Positions 53,315-60,966 of a DNA stretch of 64,000 nt are shown here, one piece after another. Numbering within the stretch: the first letter of the stretch is position 1; each line of letters starts with the position of its first letter. The translations under genes were made by a program, and so were the position numbers. The DNA is from Halorubrum sp. JWXQ-INN 858 (GTDB lineage Archaea; Halobacteriota; Halobacteria; Halobacteriales; Haloferacaceae). Location of the stretch: contig NZ_WUAX01000011.1 of the NCBI RefSeq assembly GCF_009806985.1, forward strand, positions 372,001 to 436,000, in the 5' to 3' direction. The notes under the pieces are model-generated. The model was not told the DNA's origin and made no database searches. It was given only the letters and a program-made list of their open reading frames with translations.

Positions 53315-54246
53315 AACAGCGACACCCCGAGGGGCGTCGCATCAGTAAGGAGTCGAAGTAACGGATAGATGACGTACCGGTCGATAACCCTGAAGAGGGG
53401 CTGTAACAGCGGATCCACGTACCACGCGTACAGGTCGTCCGGCGGCGTCGGCTCCCACCCGGTCAGCCACCCCTCCGAGATGTCCGACTGGATGACGTCG
53501 TAAAACAGGTACGAACAGACCAGGCCGAGTCCGGTCAGCGCCGCCCCCTTGGCGGCGTCCATGCCGACCCACAGCGCCCACGCGGCGACGAACACCGGCG
53601 TCGCGTACAGCATCCCGATCGCGAACGTCAGCACCATGTAGCCGGTACACAACAGCCCGGTCACGACCGGCCCCTTGGGGTCGTCGATCTCGTAGACGTA
53701 CATCGCGCCCGAGTCGCCCTCCGCGTCCGAGTCGACGGATTCGTCGTCCGCCGCCGTTTCGTCGTCATCGTCCCCGATGAGGTCGTCCTCGCCGAGCACC
53801 TGCATCGGCTCGGCGATGAACGACTCCGCGCCGTCGACCAGCTGCGTCCTGAACGCGCCGGTCGCGACGAGCAGCCCGACGCCCACGAGGATGCGGGCGA
53901 GCCCCCCGTCGTCGGCGAGGAAGGCGAGCGCGCCGGTATAGACGGCGTATCCGCCGAGAACGGCCGCCAACACCGGGACGACGGCGTGGAGGTAGTTCCG
54001 AACGAGGATCAGAAACGAGAGGAGCGCGGTCGCGCCGGCCATGATCCGCGGGAACTCCGCGGCGGCGGGCGAGAACTCGAGCGCGCCCCAGTACATGTAC
54101 GTGCCGGCCACCAGGAACAACGACAGGAGGACGTGCTCCATCGTCGGGCGCTCGCGAAGCACCGGTTCGATCGCGTCGGCGAGCACCCGCTGTGCGTCCC
54201 GGAGGCGGGCCAACAGTTCGTCGGTCGTCGATTCGTCTTGTACCAT
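53311..54246 (-). CDS. tctB: Tripartite tricarboxylate transporter small subunit
   Basis: The 311-residue protein has about eight helices, twice the four of a standard TctB, with an acidic linker (about 153-178) between two halves. TMEHVLLSLFLVAGTYMYWG opens the first half and KGPVVTGLLCTGYMVLTFA the second. It is placed between tctC and tctA and overlaps tctA, which settles the assignment. Confidence 0.85.
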   Translation of the reverse strand: MVQDESTTDELLARLRDAQRVLADAIEPVLRERPTMEHVLLSLFLVAGTYMYWGALEFSPAAAEFPRIMAGATALLSFLILVRNYLHAVVPVLAAVLGGYAVYTGALAFLADDGGLARILVGVGLLVATGAFRTQLVDGAESFIAEPMQVLGEDDLIGDDDDETAADDESVDSDAEGDSGAMYVYEIDDPKGPVVTGLLCTGYMVLTFAIGMLYATPVFVAAWALWVGMDAAKGAALTGLGLVCSYLFYDVIQSDISEGWLTGWEPTPPDDLYAWYVDPLLQPLFRVIDRYVIYPLLRLLTDATPLGVSLL

Positions 54247-54336
54247 CGTGTATCAGTTCACGGCGCTGCGGTTCGACCGGATCCGTCGATGCGGTCGACC
54301 CGAATGGGTCGGTCGGTCGGGTCGGTCCGGACGGGC

Positions 54337-54356
54337 CGGTCGGTTGCGACCGACCG
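54337..54356. promoter_or_regulatory. Perfect hairpin between tctC and tctB
   Basis: CGGTCGGT and ACCGACCG (54337-54344 and 54349-54356) pair around a four-base loop, within GGTCGG-rich DNA. A hairpin here could stabilise tctC mRNA or limit readthrough to tctBA. Confidence 0.4.
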
Positions 54357-54462
54357 AGCCGTCGCTTCCGGGTCGGTCGTCTTCATCAAGCGATCCGTTC
54401 GTGGTCTCGACACGTTCCATCGTCGGCGTCTAAAATATGTCAGGGTGCCGGGTGGGAGCGGA

Positions 54463-55575
54463 CTACTCCTGCGCGAGCGCGAGGAACTCGTCGAAGCCGC
54501 CGATGGCGGCGTCGACCTCGGCCTCCATCTGCTCGACGATCCCGTACCAGAGGTCCTCGGACTCCTGGACGTCGCCGTACTGGACGATGTTGCCGGTGTC
54601 CTCCGACCACTGCTGGACGGAGTCGGACTCGACGGCGTGTTCGACCGCGTCGGAGAGCGTCTCCTTGATGTGGTCGGGGGTGCCGGCGGGCGCGAGCTGC
54701 GTGAGCGTGAACTCGGTGATCCAACCCAGGCTGTCGCCGTAGTTGTCGATGCGGTCGATCTCCGGCCAGGTGCCCGTGAGGTCGATGTCCATCAGGTTGA
54801 CGATGGCGCTCGCCTCGCCGGACTCCTCGGCGTTGACCGCGGAGGTGTTCGTCGCGAAGCCGGCCGCGACCTCGCCGCTGATGACGGCCTCCATCGTCGG
54901 GCCGCCGCCGTCGTAGGGGACCTCGTTGCCGTACTCGAGGCCGTAGTTGTCGCGCAGAAGCAGCGTCGTCAGGTGCGAGTCGCTCCCCGCGCCCTGGTAG
55001 CCGAAGTTCTCGATGTCGCCGTCCTGGTAGGCGTCACGGAGCGAGCCGTAGTCGTCGATCCCGTACTCGTCGGCGACGTCGTTGTTGACGATGAGCGTGT
55101 AGCCGAACACGCCGGAGTACGCGAACGGGTCGAAGTCCTCCTCGATGTGCCAGCCTTCGACCTCGTTGGCGCGCCAGGTGAAGTGTGCGCCCGCGCTGTT
55201 GATCGTCCCGAAGGTGTAGCCGTCGGGGTCGCGCGTCGAGAGCCATTCGGAGCCCGCGAGGCTGCCGGCCCCGGGACGGTTGTCGATGGTGATCGACTGG
55301 CCGAGCGGCTCCTCCATCGGCACGGCGACCTGCCGTGCGTACGTGTCGGTCCCGCCGCCCTCGGACCACGGCACCATCCACGTGAGGTCGTCGGTGGGGA
55401 AGTCGTCGCCTCCGTTGCCGTCGTCGGTCGCGCCGTCATCGGTCGCGCCGTCGTCGGCTGCACCGTCGTCGGCCGGGCCTTCGTCGCCGGGCTCGTCGTC
55501 CGCACAGCCGGCGAGTCCAACGATACCTGCGGTGCCGACGGCACCGGTCGTCCGAATGAAGTTTCGTCGTTGCAT
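54463..55575 (-). CDS. tctC: Tripartite tricarboxylate transporter binding lipoprotein
   Basis: The 370-residue protein begins with a Tat signal (QRRNFIR) and a lipobox ending GLAGC at residue 24, so it is probably exported folded by Tat and lipid-anchored. An Asp/Gly/Ala linker of short repeats follows, then the TctC two-lobed domain with VPWSEGGGTDTYARQVA and ITIDNRPGAGSLAG. ATG 55575 lies 29 bases after ACTTATTACC. It is the substrate-capturing part of the tctCBA system. Confidence 0.94.
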   Translation of the reverse strand: MQRRNFIRTTGAVGTAGIVGLAGCADDEPGDEGPADDGAADDGATDDGATDDGNGGDDFPTDDLTWMVPWSEGGGTDTYARQVAVPMEEPLGQSITIDNRPGAGSLAGSEWLSTRDPDGYTFGTINSAGAHFTWRANEVEGWHIEEDFDPFAYSGVFGYTLIVNNDVADEYGIDDYGSLRDAYQDGDIENFGYQGAGSDSHLTTLLLRDNYGLEYGNEVPYDGGGPTMEAVISGEVAAGFATNTSAVNAEESGEASAIVNLMDIDLTGTWPEIDRIDNYGDSLGWITEFTLTQLAPAGTPDHIKETLSDAVEHAVESDSVQQWSEDTGNIVQYGDVQESEDLWYGIVEQMEAEVDAAIGGFDEFLALAQE

Positions 55576-55599
55576 GCTGAACGATAGCAAGTTTCCCGA

Positions 55600-55609
55600 G
55601 GTAATAAGT
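55600..55609 (-). promoter_or_regulatory. TATA box that decides the tctC start
   Basis: ACTTATTACC on the minus strand, centred 29 bases before ATG 55575. The upstream ATG at 55590 would be too close. Confidence 0.55.
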
Positions 55610-55827
55610 CTGTGTATGTCATTCTAGAGGCAGTAATCTTCATCTATATCTCGAAAATAACGTGATTTAGCAACGACCGAGGATTCTTTTGTATATATCT
55701 TTCAATCGCCGTGTGTACACGCCTCGATCGGACATGGTCGATCCCTGCCCACGGCCCGCGATGGAAGATCGGGGTCGCGTCTCGTGTTCTCCGACGGGGA
55801 GGGGGTCAAACGACCCATCCCGACACG

Positions 55828-55836
55828 GTTTAGGGG
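55828..55836 (+). promoter_or_regulatory. TATA-like box of gatB
   Basis: The sequence ggtttaggg is 23-31 bases before the gatB ATG. The AT-rich 55600-55700 stretch beyond it also serves the divergent tctC. Confidence 0.45.
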
Positions 55837-55858
55837 GCTCACACGCAACGACTCGACA

Positions 55859-57346
55859 ATGAGCACACAGGCCGCGGCGGAGGAGACGGCGGTCGTGATC
55901 GGGTTGGAGGTCCACGTCCAGCTCGAGACCGACACGAAGATCTTCTGCGGCTGTTCGACGGAGCCCGACGACGACGAGGGACCGAACACGCGCACGTGCC
56001 CGACCTGTCTCGGGCTGCCGGGCGCGCTGCCGGTCCTCAACGAGGGCGCGGTCGAGGCCGCCGTGAAGATCGGGAAGGCGATCGACGCCGACATCCCGGA
56101 GACGACGACGTTCCACCGGAAGAACTACTACTACCCCGACCTGCCGAAGAACTTCCAGATCACCCAGTACGACGCGCCGATCTGTGCCGGCGGCTCGCTC
56201 GACGTCGAGGTCGAGAGCGACCGGCGGACGGTGGGGATCACCCGCGCACACCTCGAGGAGGACCCCGGCAGCCTCCAGCACGCCGGCGGCTCCATCGAGT
56301 CGGCGACGCACACGCTCGTGAACTACAACCGCGCGGGTACGCCCCTCATGGAGATCGTCACGGAGCCGGACTTCCGGTCGCCCGCGGAGACCCGCGCGTT
56401 CCTCGCGAAGCTGTCGGAGGTCCTCGAGTACCTCGGCGTGTTCGACGCGACCCGCGACGGGAGCCTCCGCGTCGACGCCAACGTCTCGCTCGTCCCCGCC
56501 GACGAGGTGGCGGCGGACGGCTCGATCCCCGACGCGGTGCTCGCCGGGGTCAACCGCGCCGAAGTGAAGAACATCTCCAGTCACAGGGGCGCGGAACGCG
56601 CGCTCGCGTACGAGGTGACCCGCCAGCGGAACCGCCTGCGCCGCGGGCGCGAGATCGAACAGGAGACCCGCCACTGGGACGAGGGCCGCGGCGTCACCGT
56701 CTCGATGCGCTCGAAGGAGGCGGAGAAGGACTACCGCTACTTCCGCGAGGCCGACCTCCCCGCGCTGGAGGTGTCCGACTGGAAGGCACGGATCCCCATC
56801 CCGGAGCTGCCCGACGCCCGCCGCGAGCGCTTTCGCGAGGAGTACGGGCTCGACCGCGAGGCCGCCTCCAAGCTCACGTCCACGAAGTCGGTCGCCGACT
56901 TCTTCGAGGACGTCGCCAGCGAGTTCGACCCCGACCTCGCGGCGACGTGGGTCGCGGACAACCTGTTGGGCGAGCTCAACTACCGCGAGATGGAGATCAC
57001 GGACGTCGAGGACCGCCTCGACGAGTTCACGCGCCTGATCGCGCTCGTCGACGGCGACGAGGTCACGACGAAGAACGCCGAGGAGGTCGTGTTGCGCGCG
57101 ATGCTCGACGACGGCGCGGACCCGGAGACGGTCATCGACCGCGAGGGGCTCGGGACGGCCGATACCGGCGAGGTCGAGGCCGCGGTCGCGGCCGCCATCG
57201 AGGAGAACCCCGACGCCGTCGCGGACTACCACGACGGCGACGCGGGCGCGATCAACTTCCTCGTCGGACAGGTGATGGCCGCGACGGGCGGCAGCGCCGA
57301 CCCCGGTCAGGTGAACGGGCTCCTCCGCGACCGGCTGGACGGGTAG
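55859..57346 (+). CDS. gatB: Asp-tRNA(Asn)/Glu-tRNA(Gln) amidotransferase subunit B
   Basis: The 495-residue protein has VIGLEVHVQLETDTKIFCGC, RTCPTCLGLPGALPVLN with zinc cysteines, YYYPDLPKNFQITQYD and DANVSL in the kinase-like cradle, then the C-terminal YqeY-like tail with NFLVGQVMAATGG. With GatA and GatC it turns Glu-tRNA(Gln) or Asp-tRNA(Asn) into Gln- or Asn-tRNA. GatA and GatC are not in the window. ATG 55859 is the family start. Confidence 0.96.
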   Translation: MSTQAAAEETAVVIGLEVHVQLETDTKIFCGCSTEPDDDEGPNTRTCPTCLGLPGALPVLNEGAVEAAVKIGKAIDADIPETTTFHRKNYYYPDLPKNFQITQYDAPICAGGSLDVEVESDRRTVGITRAHLEEDPGSLQHAGGSIESATHTLVNYNRAGTPLMEIVTEPDFRSPAETRAFLAKLSEVLEYLGVFDATRDGSLRVDANVSLVPADEVAADGSIPDAVLAGVNRAEVKNISSHRGAERALAYEVTRQRNRLRRGREIEQETRHWDEGRGVTVSMRSKEAEKDYRYFREADLPALEVSDWKARIPIPELPDARRERFREEYGLDREAASKLTSTKSVADFFEDVASEFDPDLAATWVADNLLGELNYREMEITDVEDRLDEFTRLIALVDGDEVTTKNAEEVVLRAMLDDGADPETVIDREGLGTADTGEVEAAVAAAIEENPDAVADYHDGDAGAINFLVGQVMAATGGSADPGQVNGLLRDRLDG

Positions 57347-57352
57347 CCGCCG

Positions 57353-57997
57353 ATGGACCGCAACGCGGCCGTCGACCGGCTTGAAGCGATCGTCGACCGC
57401 GTCGAGTCGGAGACCATGCCCGTCCCGGTCCGCGAGGTGTGGGCGTTCGGCGACGTCGCGCTCGGGCTCGACCCGGTGTCGCGACTCGACGTCTACGTCA
57501 CGAAGGACGTGCTGCTGCGCGGCGACGCCGACGCCGCGCGGGCGTTCGAGGCGGAGTACGGCGTCAAGGGCGTTGGCACGTCCGTTCGCGCGGACTGGGC
57601 CGAGGCGAACCCGGACCGCGTCCGCGCGAGCGACAACGGCTACGCCGCGCCCGAGGCGTGTCTGGCCGCGGAGCTGCTCGAACCGGACGAGCCGATCCAC
57701 CTGGAGGTGTGTAACGCGAGCTTCGGGGACAACGTCACCCAGCGGCTGAAGGGGGCGCTCGCGCGCGAGGCGTACGCGGAGGTGCTCGACCCGCGCGGCG
57801 TCTGCCTGTGGGTCGACGGCGAGCGCGACGACGACGCGTTCGACCGGCTCCGCCGCGCCGAGTTCGCGATGCCGACGCTGGAGGCCGCGCTCGGGATGTT
57901 GGGCGCGGACGACGACGTCGCCGCCGAGATCGCGTCCGTCCTCGCCGCCCGGCGCGACGAGCAGGAGGGGTCGTCCGTGCGCGGCGACATGGTGTGA
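57353..57997 (+). CDS. Conserved haloarchaeal protein downstream of gatB
   Basis: The 214-residue acidic protein is six bases after gatB and so is likely co-transcribed. VREVWAFGDVALGLDPVSRLDVYV resembles the start of a nucleotidyltransferase fold, but the catalytic Gly-Ser and Asp pair are not clearly present. Other strands include IHLEVCNASFGDNVTQRLKG and PTLEAALGML. Function is unknown; a link to tRNA amidation is only positional. Confidence 0.65.
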   Translation: MDRNAAVDRLEAIVDRVESETMPVPVREVWAFGDVALGLDPVSRLDVYVTKDVLLRGDADAARAFEAEYGVKGVGTSVRADWAEANPDRVRASDNGYAAPEACLAAELLEPDEPIHLEVCNASFGDNVTQRLKGALAREAYAEVLDPRGVCLWVDGERDDDAFDRLRRAEFAMPTLEAALGMLGADDDVAAEIASVLAARRDEQEGSSVRGDMV

Positions 57998-58160
57998 GGC
58001 GAGACGGTGTGGGGAAGACGGCGTGAGACGACGCCGAACCGGATCGCCGGTCGACGCCGCCGCCGACACGCGGACACTTATAAGAAAGCGTCGCCGGCGC
58101 GCCGCTCACTCGGAAACGATCGTCGGCGGAGCGTCGCTCACCGACTCCGTTGAACGCGAC

Positions 58161-58182
58161 CATTCAGACACGATCCTGAATG
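58161..58182. promoter_or_regulatory. Palindromic site downstream of the gatB operon
   Basis: The sequences cattcag and ctgaatg (58161-58167 and 58176-58182) form a perfect inverted repeat with an eight-base spacer in a 279-base gap. It could be an operator or a weak hairpin. Confidence 0.3.
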
Positions 58183-58276
58183 ACGGGTCCGCCGATAGCG
58201 GCAGGACACGGGCCACGTATCTCGTAGTAATGAAACGAAAGGCATCAAATAGTTGAGGTTCAGTTGCGTGTTGATT

Positions 58277-58504
58277 TTAATCAGTGTCGTGGACCTCTTC
58301 CATTCTGTTTTCCAACTCCTCAATTCTGTTCAACATTTCAAATCGCGATTTCTGATATAGAAAGTAGCGTTCGCCCATCGTTAATCCCGCTACAAACCCG
58401 ATCGCCGATCCAAATGCCCCGCTTAAAACATACCCAAGCACTAACAATAGTGTCCCAGAACCAAACATAAGCACGTTTTTCGATGGTGGAGAATCGGATT
58501 GCAT
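58277..58504 (-). CDS. 75-residue AT-rich membrane protein with coiled-coil tail
   Basis: The protein has two hydrophobic stretches (VLMFGSGTLLLVLGYVLSG and AIGFVAGLTMG) followed by a heptad-like helix (RFEMLNRIEELENRMEEV). Codon use is AT-rich compared with its neighbours, so the gene is probably acquired. ATG 58504 is 23 bases after a GTTTATAAA-type box, with another AT-rich box just beyond. No family can be named. Confidence 0.7.
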   Translation of the reverse strand: MQSDSPPSKNVLMFGSGTLLLVLGYVLSGAFGSAIGFVAGLTMGERYFLYQKSRFEMLNRIEELENRMEEVHDTD

Positions 58505-58522
58505 GAGTACTGTATGGGACTT

Positions 58523-58532
58523 GTTTATAAAT
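58523..58532 (-). promoter_or_regulatory. TATA box of the small membrane protein gene
   Basis: ATTTATAAAC on the minus strand, about 23 bases before the ATG. Confidence 0.5.
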
Positions 58533-58594
58533 ACATAAATAGGTTATTTATATTGACGGAAGAGTCTGAACGCAGTGTGTTGTTCACCTGTATA

Positions 58595-58615
58595 GACCGA
58601 TCGGAACGATCGGTC
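58595..58615. promoter_or_regulatory. Perfect nine-base inverted repeat
   Basis: The sequence gaccgatcg-gaa-cgatcggtc sits in the 222-base gap between the small membrane protein gene and the glucoamylase stop. It could be a terminator hairpin for the GH15 gene or an operator. Confidence 0.45.
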
Positions 58616-58726
58616 TCGCTTGAACTCTCCGTGTGAGATGCCCGTGTTGTATTCGACACTCGATTCTCGTCAGGTCGGCGGATTTCAACGGAGCCGATCT
58701 GTTTATAAACCACCGCCGCCGGGGCG

Positions 58727-60862
58727 TCAGTCGTCGTCGGCCGCGAGCGCGTCGGTCGAGCGGTGGTCGTGTGCGTCGAGCAGCGCGACCGTCGACAGCC
58801 GGATCGCGTGCGGCCAGCCGAGCGGCGTCGCGCTGTCGGGGGTGCCGTCGTCGAAGAACTGCTCGGGCAGGTACGTCGTCGACGCACAGAGCGGGCCGTC
58901 GGGCGAGACGTGGCCGAGCAGCTCACGGGCCCGCGCGGCCAGCCGGGTCGCACGCGGGTCGTCGCGGTCCGCGAGCAGGACGGCGAGCTCGGCGCAGGCG
59001 TTCGCCCCCCACGCCGTCGACACCGTCCACACCTTCTCGGAGCCCTGGGTGGACCGCCGCCAGCCGTCGCCCTCGTAGCGGATCAGCCCGTCGATCGCAT
59101 CGGTCCCCGTCGCGAGCCCGTCGACGACGGTCTCGACGTGGGCGACGAGCCGGTCGAGCCGGTCGGCGTCGACCCCGCCGTCCGTCATCGCGTCGAACGA
59201 CCGATGGGCGCTCGGGAGCGCCAGGGTCGCGGAATCGAGCCGGTCGTCGATCCGGCCGTCGGCGGTCTCGCGGAGCGCGTAACACCCGCGCTCGGGGACC
59301 CAGAGGTCGTCGAGCGCATCGTACACCTCCCGGGCGCGCGCGGCGGCGTGGGCCGGGACGTCCTCGCCGTCCGACCCGGCCGTCCCCGCGCTCGAATCCA
59401 CCGACGTTCCCGCGCTCGAACCCACCGACGACGTTCCCTCGCTCGCCGCCAGCCCCTCGCCGTACCGAGCGAGGTCGCTGTAGGCCTCGAGGAACGTCGC
59501 CGTCGTGTGCGTGAACCGGCCGATCATGTCCTCCCAGGCGTTCTGACAGACCACCGGTCGGCCGTCGTCCGCGAGCGTCTCGTCGAGCCCCGCGAGCGCG
59601 TCGACGAGCGTCGCGTCGAGCCCGTCGACGTCGACGCCGGCCGCCCGGGCCCGCGCGAGGTACGCGATGACGCTCCCGGTCTGGTCCGCCTGGTAGTCGA
59701 CGTCGGGGCCGTCCTCGATCCGCGCGTTCGCCCAGCCGGGCGCGATCGCGCCGTTCCGCGGCCAGACGCGGTGGGGCCACGAGCCGTCCGCCCGCTGTGT
59801 CCGGACGTACATGCGCGCCGACCGGACGTGCCACTCGTCGAGCCCGAGCCCGAGGCGCTCGTCGGCGGTCAACAGGAACGTCGAGATCTCGGCGTCGTCG
59901 CGGAACCAGGTGTAGCCGTAGCCGCCGGAGTGCCGGTAGTGCGGGTCGAAATCGGGCCCCGCGATCCGGAGTCCGGAGTCGGCCGACAGCAGCGAGAGCA
60001 CGCGGAGGTCCGCGACCGCGGCGTCCCGTTCGGGGGTCGACGCCGGTACCGACGGGAGCGACCCCGCCGCCGCCTCGTGAAGGCTTTCGGTGGAGTCGAG
60101 GTCCGCGAACAGCGCGTCGAGCCGCTCGCGCGCCGCCTCGCGGTCGGTCTCGGCGCGGTCCGTGAGCAGCGATCCGACCGTCGCCACGCCGTCGACGAAG
60201 GGGACCTCGACGACGACCTCGCCGGAGAGCCGCTCCTCCTCGTATCGGCCGCTGTCGCGGTCGCGCGGGAGGTCCAGCGGTCGGTCGTCGAGGATCTCCG
60301 GGAACGTCGCCGGGAGCTGTCCGCGGAGGTCGTCGAAGCCGGTCGCGCTCGCGAGGAAGTCGTGTTCGTCCGCGTGGTACACCTCGACGGCGTCGTCGTA
60401 GCGGAGCTGTCCGACCCGCGTGTCCCGGCCGTCCGGCGCGAACGACGCGTACACGACGAGCGACGGGTCGTCGGCCGCGACGTCGGCGTCCGCCGCCGGC
60501 TCCACCGTCGCGCGGGTGAGGTGGGCGTCGCCGACCGCCAGGTCGTGTCGCGTGACCGTCGCGACGGCGGCGTCGTGAACCGTCTCCACCAGCGTCGTGT
60601 CGCCGACGTAGCGCTGCTCGGTCGGCGAGCCGTCGAGCCAGCACAGGTCGTCGTCGACGGCGAGCCCGAACCGGACGACGGTCGCCCCGGTCAGCCCGGT
60701 CAACGGCTCGCCGAAGTCGCGGAGCCGACCGCCGGGGTCGACGTGGACGAGCCGCCCGTCGGCCCCGGTGAACCGGCCCTCGGTCGTCCGCCGTTCGCCC
60801 GGGAACCGCGTTTCGTGGCCGAGATGGCGCTTGTAGTCGTCGATCGCCTCGCGGAGCTGCAT
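58727..60862 (-). CDS. GH15 glucoamylase-like glycoside hydrolase
   Basis: The 711-residue protein has an N-terminal beta domain (about 1-270) and a C-terminal (alpha/alpha)6 barrel with GYGYTWFRDDAEIS and CQNAWEDMIGRFTHTTA, the latter carrying a likely catalytic Glu, then TVSTAWGANACAELAVL. GH15 enzymes release glucose from alpha-glucan ends. There is no signal peptide, so it acts inside the cell. ATG 60862 lies about 30 bases after AAAGATTAATG. A Ser/Ala/Gly linker at about 59385-59440 is repeated. It is divergent to the GH13 gene, suggesting joint control. Confidence 0.9.
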   Translation of the reverse strand: MQLREAIDDYKRHLGHETRFPGERRTTEGRFTGADGRLVHVDPGGRLRDFGEPLTGLTGATVVRFGLAVDDDLCWLDGSPTEQRYVGDTTLVETVHDAAVATVTRHDLAVGDAHLTRATVEPAADADVAADDPSLVVYASFAPDGRDTRVGQLRYDDAVEVYHADEHDFLASATGFDDLRGQLPATFPEILDDRPLDLPRDRDSGRYEEERLSGEVVVEVPFVDGVATVGSLLTDRAETDREAARERLDALFADLDSTESLHEAAAGSLPSVPASTPERDAAVADLRVLSLLSADSGLRIAGPDFDPHYRHSGGYGYTWFRDDAEISTFLLTADERLGLGLDEWHVRSARMYVRTQRADGSWPHRVWPRNGAIAPGWANARIEDGPDVDYQADQTGSVIAYLARARAAGVDVDGLDATLVDALAGLDETLADDGRPVVCQNAWEDMIGRFTHTTATFLEAYSDLARYGEGLAASEGTSSVGSSAGTSVDSSAGTAGSDGEDVPAHAAARAREVYDALDDLWVPERGCYALRETADGRIDDRLDSATLALPSAHRSFDAMTDGGVDADRLDRLVAHVETVVDGLATGTDAIDGLIRYEGDGWRRSTQGSEKVWTVSTAWGANACAELAVLLADRDDPRATRLAARARELLGHVSPDGPLCASTTYLPEQFFDDGTPDSATPLGWPHAIRLSTVALLDAHDHRSTDALAADDD

Positions 60863-60887
60863 ACCCGGCGCTGCGGGTGCCGAAGGC

Positions 60888-60897
60888 ATTAATCTTT
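60888..60897 (-). promoter_or_regulatory. TATA box of the GH15 gene
   Basis: AAAGATTAATG-type box on the minus strand, about 30 bases before ATG 60862. The shared 104-base spacer to the GH13 start also holds a run acttttttcgaaagg that could be a common control site. Confidence 0.5.
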
Positions 60898-60966
60898 GGT
60901 GTAATTATCGTTCACACTTTTTTCGAAAGGGGGAACCCTCAAGCCGAGGCGGCCCGGGGTATCGGT

